DNA of 64,000 nt from Oligoflexus tunisiensis. GTDB taxonomy: Bacteria; Bdellovibrionota_B; Oligoflexia; Oligoflexales; Oligoflexaceae. The notes under the pieces were generated by a model. It was not told the origin of the DNA, searched no databases, and worked only from the letters and a program-made list of their open reading frames with translations. The stretch covers positions 7,492,346 to 7,556,345 of the forward strand of contig NZ_BDFO01000001.1 in assembly GCF_001748245.1 (NCBI RefSeq), written 5' to 3'. Shown here in pieces: positions 61,096-64,000 of the stretch (position 1 is its first letter; each line of letters opens with the position of its first letter). Both the position numbers and the translations under genes were made by a program.

Positions 61096-62682
61096 ATGGC
61101 TCTCGACTCGGATCATTTTGTCCCTCCAACGGCGAACATCAAAGTCATCGGCATCGGTGGCGGTGGCGGGAATGCAATCAACACCATGATTCGCACCAAT
61201 ATCGAAGGGGTTACGTTCATCGCGGCCAATACCGATGTCCAGTCCCTCCGTTTCTCATTGGCCGAAAGGAAAATTCAGATCGGCAAGGAGCTGACCCGTG
61301 GGCTCGGTGCCGGTGCGGATCCCGACATCGGTCGTGACGCAATGCTCGAGGATCGCGCCGCGATTACCGAAGCTCTGCAGGGTGCGCATATGGTCTTTAT
61401 CACCGCCGGCATGGGCGGTGGTACAGGAACCGGCGGCGCGGCCATTGCCGCTCAGATCGCCCGTGAAATGGGAGCCCTGACGGTGGCTGTGGTCACCAAG
61501 CCCTTCGCGTTCGAAGGCAAAAGACGCATGAAATACGCTGAGGAAGGCATCAAGCGTCTTGAGGAAAGCGTGGACACGCTGATCACGATTCCCAATCAGC
61601 GCCTCCTCGAAATCGCCAGTCCTGAGCTCAGCATGATCGATGCGTTTCGCATGGCCGACAATGTCCTTGTGAATGCCGTGAAAGGCATCTCCGACATCAT
61701 CAACATCCCAGGCCAGGTGAACGTTGACTTCGCCGATGTGAAGACAGTCATGTCCTCGATGGGTCTGGCGCTGATGGGTATCGGCACCGCCGAAGGTCCC
61801 GATCGGGCCGAGGAAGCCGCTCGCCGTGCCATCAACTCGCCTCTTCTCGAAGACGTCAGCATCGAAGGTGCAACCGGCATTCTGATCAACATCACCGCCG
61901 GCGAAAACGTTTCGATTCATGAAGTGAACAAGGCCTGTTCGATCATTCAGGAAGCCGCCCATGAAGATGCCAATATCATCTTCGGTGCCGTGATTGATGA
62001 GAATGTAGGGGCCATGATGCGGGTGACCGTGATTGCCACAGGTTTCCCCAGTCGCGACCTCGAACACATCCGCGACAGCAGCTCGCATCGCAATCGGCGC
62101 GCCGGCTTTATGAAGCCCGCTCCTCTTGGTCTGAACACAACCCCTGTGCGCACCCCGGAACCGGTACGGGCTCCCGCGGATTCGCGTCGTGAAGCAAGCC
62201 CGGTCTCCGCTCCTGCCGCAAAACCTGCGATGATCGCGAGTCCGGCCCGTCCTGTGATTCCCACCACGACCGTGGCTCCGGCTCCAGCGCCCGCTTCTTT
62301 TGGGGAAACCCAAACGGATGATGAGCGTCCTTCCCTCGAAGAAAGCCTGGCGCGACTCACGATGGAAGGGGAGGCCTCGTCCCTGGACAGCACGGAACTC
62401 AAGGCTCAGGATCGCGATCAGCGCCTCGAAGGCGCCTCCGCCGCGGCCGTGGGCAATCTGAACAACGAATCGCTCGAATCCCTCGATGATCCGGAACTCT
62501 TTACCAAGGACGAGTCGGCCCCTGCCCTCGTGTCCCTGAGTGAAGAGATGGATCGCAAGATTGATGAAGCGCTGAAAATCGCTGAGCAGTTGAGCAAGGC
62601 CCCACACCGTCCGCAGGATGATGAAGACCTCGATATTCCCTCGTTCCTCAGAAAATCCTCCAAGGACCTCTCGCTGTCCTGA
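61096..62682 (+). CDS. ftsZ: tubulin-like division protein FtsZ
   Basis: A 528-residue FtsZ. The GTPase core (to about residue 325) has GIGGGGGNAIN, the tubulin signature GMGGGTGTGGA and T7 loop NVDFADVKT intact. The C-terminal linker is about 190 residues, far longer than in most bacteria, and is rich in Pro, Ala, Ser and Glu, ending in the conserved peptide DIPSFLRK that binds FtsA. The ATG at 61096 has AAGGAG 7 bases ahead; an ATG at 61072 is in frame but lacks it. Followed by a strong terminator. Confidence 0.97.
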   Translation: MALDSDHFVPPTANIKVIGIGGGGGNAINTMIRTNIEGVTFIAANTDVQSLRFSLAERKIQIGKELTRGLGAGADPDIGRDAMLEDRAAITEALQGAHMVFITAGMGGGTGTGGAAIAAQIAREMGALTVAVVTKPFAFEGKRRMKYAEEGIKRLEESVDTLITIPNQRLLEIASPELSMIDAFRMADNVLVNAVKGISDIINIPGQVNVDFADVKTVMSSMGLALMGIGTAEGPDRAEEAARRAINSPLLEDVSIEGATGILINITAGENVSIHEVNKACSIIQEAAHEDANIIFGAVIDENVGAMMRVTVIATGFPSRDLEHIRDSSSHRNRRAGFMKPAPLGLNTTPVRTPEPVRAPADSRREASPVSAPAAKPAMIASPARPVIPTTTVAPAPAPASFGETQTDDERPSLEESLARLTMEGEASSLDSTELKAQDRDQRLEGASAAAVGNLNNESLESLDDPELFTKDESAPALVSLSEEMDRKIDEALKIAEQLSKAPHRPQDDEDLDIPSFLRKSSKDLSLS

Positions 62683-62690
62683 ACAAAGAA

Positions 62691-62717
62691 AGCCCGGATC
62701 ACCTCCGGGCTTTTTTT
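62691..62717 (+). terminator. Rho-independent terminator of ftsZ/dcw
   Basis: AGCCCGGA and TCCGGGCT form an 8-base stem with a 5-base loop, followed by TTTTTTT. It lies 9 bases after ftsZ and marks the end of the dcw cluster; the next gene is convergent. Confidence 0.93.
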
Positions 62718-62724
62718 CTGCTGT

Positions 62725-63714
62725 TTACTGCAGAAGCCTCTGTTCGGTTTGCTGCATGGCATCCTGAAAACGATAGGCGCCGGGAGGAAGTGTCTGCTGC
62801 AAGGGACTGTTGATGATCGTGGCGGTATCGCGACGGTTGCCGATGGTCAGAAGATCCCGGATATGCGGACCGCTGGGTGTCGTGTCCTTGCGCAGCCTTT
62901 CAAAGAGAGGCGTGAGCGCTTCGCCAAGGAAGCCCTTCAACGGAATATGCGTGCCCTTGCCGATGCCCTGCGAAACAATGCGAAAGACCTCCTCAAGGGC
63001 AAGTTCCTGCTGCCCTGTGACTTCCAGAATCTGCGCCGGCTCCGGCAGTGCCATATCAATGAGGCGCAAGAGGATTTCACTCAGATCATTCACATGCAAG
63101 GGAGCCAGCTTTTCCTTGGACCGGGGCACCGGATAAACCCAGGGAAAACGCATGAGCCTTTCGATGGCCGTGACGAGGCGATCCTTGTATTTAAGGTCTC
63201 CAAAGGCCAGAGCCGAGCGCAGGATGATCTTCTCAGGAATCTCAGAATTCAAAATCATCAGCTCAGCCTGGTATTTCTCCTGGAGGTAGAGGGATTCCGC
63301 GTGGCGGGATGCTCCGAGGGCACTGACAAATATAATGCGCTGCGTGCCGGCCTCGCGCATCGCCTGAATCAGATTCTTCAGCATCTCAAGGTTGCGACTG
63401 GCCAGGACCGTTTCCTCGGCGCCCCAGAGCGCATCCTCGATGCGGGAGCGAAAGCTTTGATTCCACGCGAGGTGCACCACGGTTTCAATGCCATCAAGGG
63501 CGGGCGGCAGATGCTCGACCCGTAAAAGATCGCCAAAAACCGGCAGCGCATGGGCCATGGGTTCAGGCAGATGGGCATGATAAAGGCCGATGCTGGCCCT
63601 GTTTTTTTCTGATAAGCGCCGCAAAAGATGGCGTCCAACAAAGCCGGCGGAACCGGACACTAGAACGGTGGCTGCTGATTTCACGGGGGCGGAGCCTGGG
63701 GTTTTCCTGGTCAC
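62725..63714 (-). CDS. NAD(P)-binding epimerase/dehydratase-like protein
   Basis: A 329-residue protein with a Rossmann fold start TVLVSGSAGFVGRHLLRRL (GxxGxxG at about residues 20-26). It then follows an atypical SDR pattern: the catalytic YxxxK appears as LYLQEKYQAEL in a shifted context, and the C-terminal half has LAPLHVNDLSEILLRL. Likely an NAD-dependent epimerase/dehydratase or NmrA-like protein, with no defined substrate. It lies 19 bases after the glycosyltransferase stop on the same strand, so surface polysaccharide or lipid sugar synthesis is plausible. Confidence 0.75.
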   Translation of the reverse strand: MTRKTPGSAPVKSAATVLVSGSAGFVGRHLLRRLSEKNRASIGLYHAHLPEPMAHALPVFGDLLRVEHLPPALDGIETVVHLAWNQSFRSRIEDALWGAEETVLASRNLEMLKNLIQAMREAGTQRIIFVSALGASRHAESLYLQEKYQAELMILNSEIPEKIILRSALAFGDLKYKDRLVTAIERLMRFPWVYPVPRSKEKLAPLHVNDLSEILLRLIDMALPEPAQILEVTGQQELALEEVFRIVSQGIGKGTHIPLKGFLGEALTPLFERLRKDTTPSGPHIRDLLTIGNRRDTATIINSPLQQTLPPGAYRFQDAMQQTEQRLLQ

Positions 63715-63733
63715 ACGTCACCTCCTGGATGAG

Positions 63734-64000
63734 TTACCGCTCCCCCAGTTTATCATAAAGGGCGCGGGTCCTGGCAGCCACATCATCCCAGCTGAGCGCG
63801 GACTGGTGGCGACGCTGGCAAAGTCCGGCTTTGTCGGAATTCGCCAACAGCTCCTGGATGGCTTCCGCCCATTGGGCCGCGGAATCTCCGGGTAAAAGAC
63901 CCATGCCGGCCTCACCCACCACCTCATCGATACCGCTGCCGCGGGTGAAAATCACCGGAACGCCGTGACTGATGCTGGCGGCTGCCGGAAGGCAAAAGCC
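63734..64000 (-). CDS. GT4-type glycosyltransferase, C-terminal part
   Basis: The open frame enters from the right edge and ends at 63734, leaving about 88 C-terminal residues of a family 4 glycosyltransferase. Visible are LPAAASISHGVPVIFT and GSGIDEVVGEAGMGLLP, matching the sugar-nucleotide binding region (PVI...GG..E.V). The catalytic core and N-terminus lie outside the window. It precedes the NAD-binding protein gene by 19 bases on the same strand. Confidence 0.75.
   Translation of the reverse strand, partial: GFCLPAAASISHGVPVIFTRGSGIDEVVGEAGMGLLPGDSAAQWAEAIQELLANSDKAGLCQRRHQSALSWDDVAARTRALYDKLGER

Noticed and set aside
1..64000. tRNA, rRNA, CRISPR, transposase or prophage elements
   Set aside because: None was seen on reading both strands; no insertion-sequence ends or direct-repeat arrays were found besides those listed.

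Overview
The window reads as a chromosomal segment of a free-living Gram-negative bacterium, most likely a member of the Bdellovibrionota/Oligoflexia or a related delta-type lineage. This is inferred from gene content and not from any database match: a single-subunit cytochrome b succinate dehydrogenase (order C-A-B), a myxobacterial-style TolQ/AgmX cluster, an RNase J-type nuclease, separate purS/purQ/purL genes, a dcw cell-division cluster, RpoH, lipoproteins and a TonB-dependent receptor. Coding density is high, genes are closely packed, and I see no insertion sequences, prophage, CRISPR arrays, tRNA or rRNA genes.

Layout. 1-2760: the end of a fatty-acid beta-oxidation operon (thiolase, FadJ) closed by a terminator. 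2787-9357: a sensory module made of two periplasmic binding proteins and a membrane CheA-like kinase, divergent from a TonB-dependent receptor. 9376-10569: a PAP2 phosphatase and an unknown secreted protein. 10692-15841: an FHA/HD-GYP protein followed by a TolQ-like protein, two TolR-like proteins and a GltG/AgmX-like TonB-domain protein, resembling the Agl/Glt gliding-motor complex of Myxococcus. 15924-25313: housekeeping genes (RNase J, Nudix hydrolase, isocitrate dehydrogenase, PP2C phosphatase, M23 peptidase, SecA, a tail-anchored protein, RNase PH), followed by a near-perfect parS centromere site at 25427.

25482-28157: lineage-specific secreted proteins and a gene broken at two G5 tracts. 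28263-36590 (minus strand): sdhC-sdhA-sdhB-purS-purQ-purL-purF-DUF5522, apparently one transcription unit with overlapping junctions and an internal terminator/attenuator before purL. 36771-41354 (minus): a methyltransferase-like membrane protein, YajC, an outer-membrane protein and an M16 peptidase. 41507-44586: a UvrD/PcrA helicase convergent with RpoH, the gap between them filled exactly by an inverted-repeat element. 44624-47644: a lipid kinase and an AmgK-MurU peptidoglycan-recycling pair. 47785-48978: a LysM lipoprotein with a Met/Asn hexapeptide repeat.

49327-62717: the dcw cluster rsmH-ftsL-ftsI-murF-mraY-murD-ftsW-murC-ftsQ-ftsA-ftsZ, lacking mraZ, murE, murG, murB and ddl, with a consensus promoter in front of ftsZ and a strong terminator after it. 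The window ends with an NAD-binding epimerase-like protein and the C-terminus of a glycosyltransferase on the minus strand. The most distinctive parts are the Agl/Glt-like cluster, the sensory module, the parS site and the joined sdh-pur operon.
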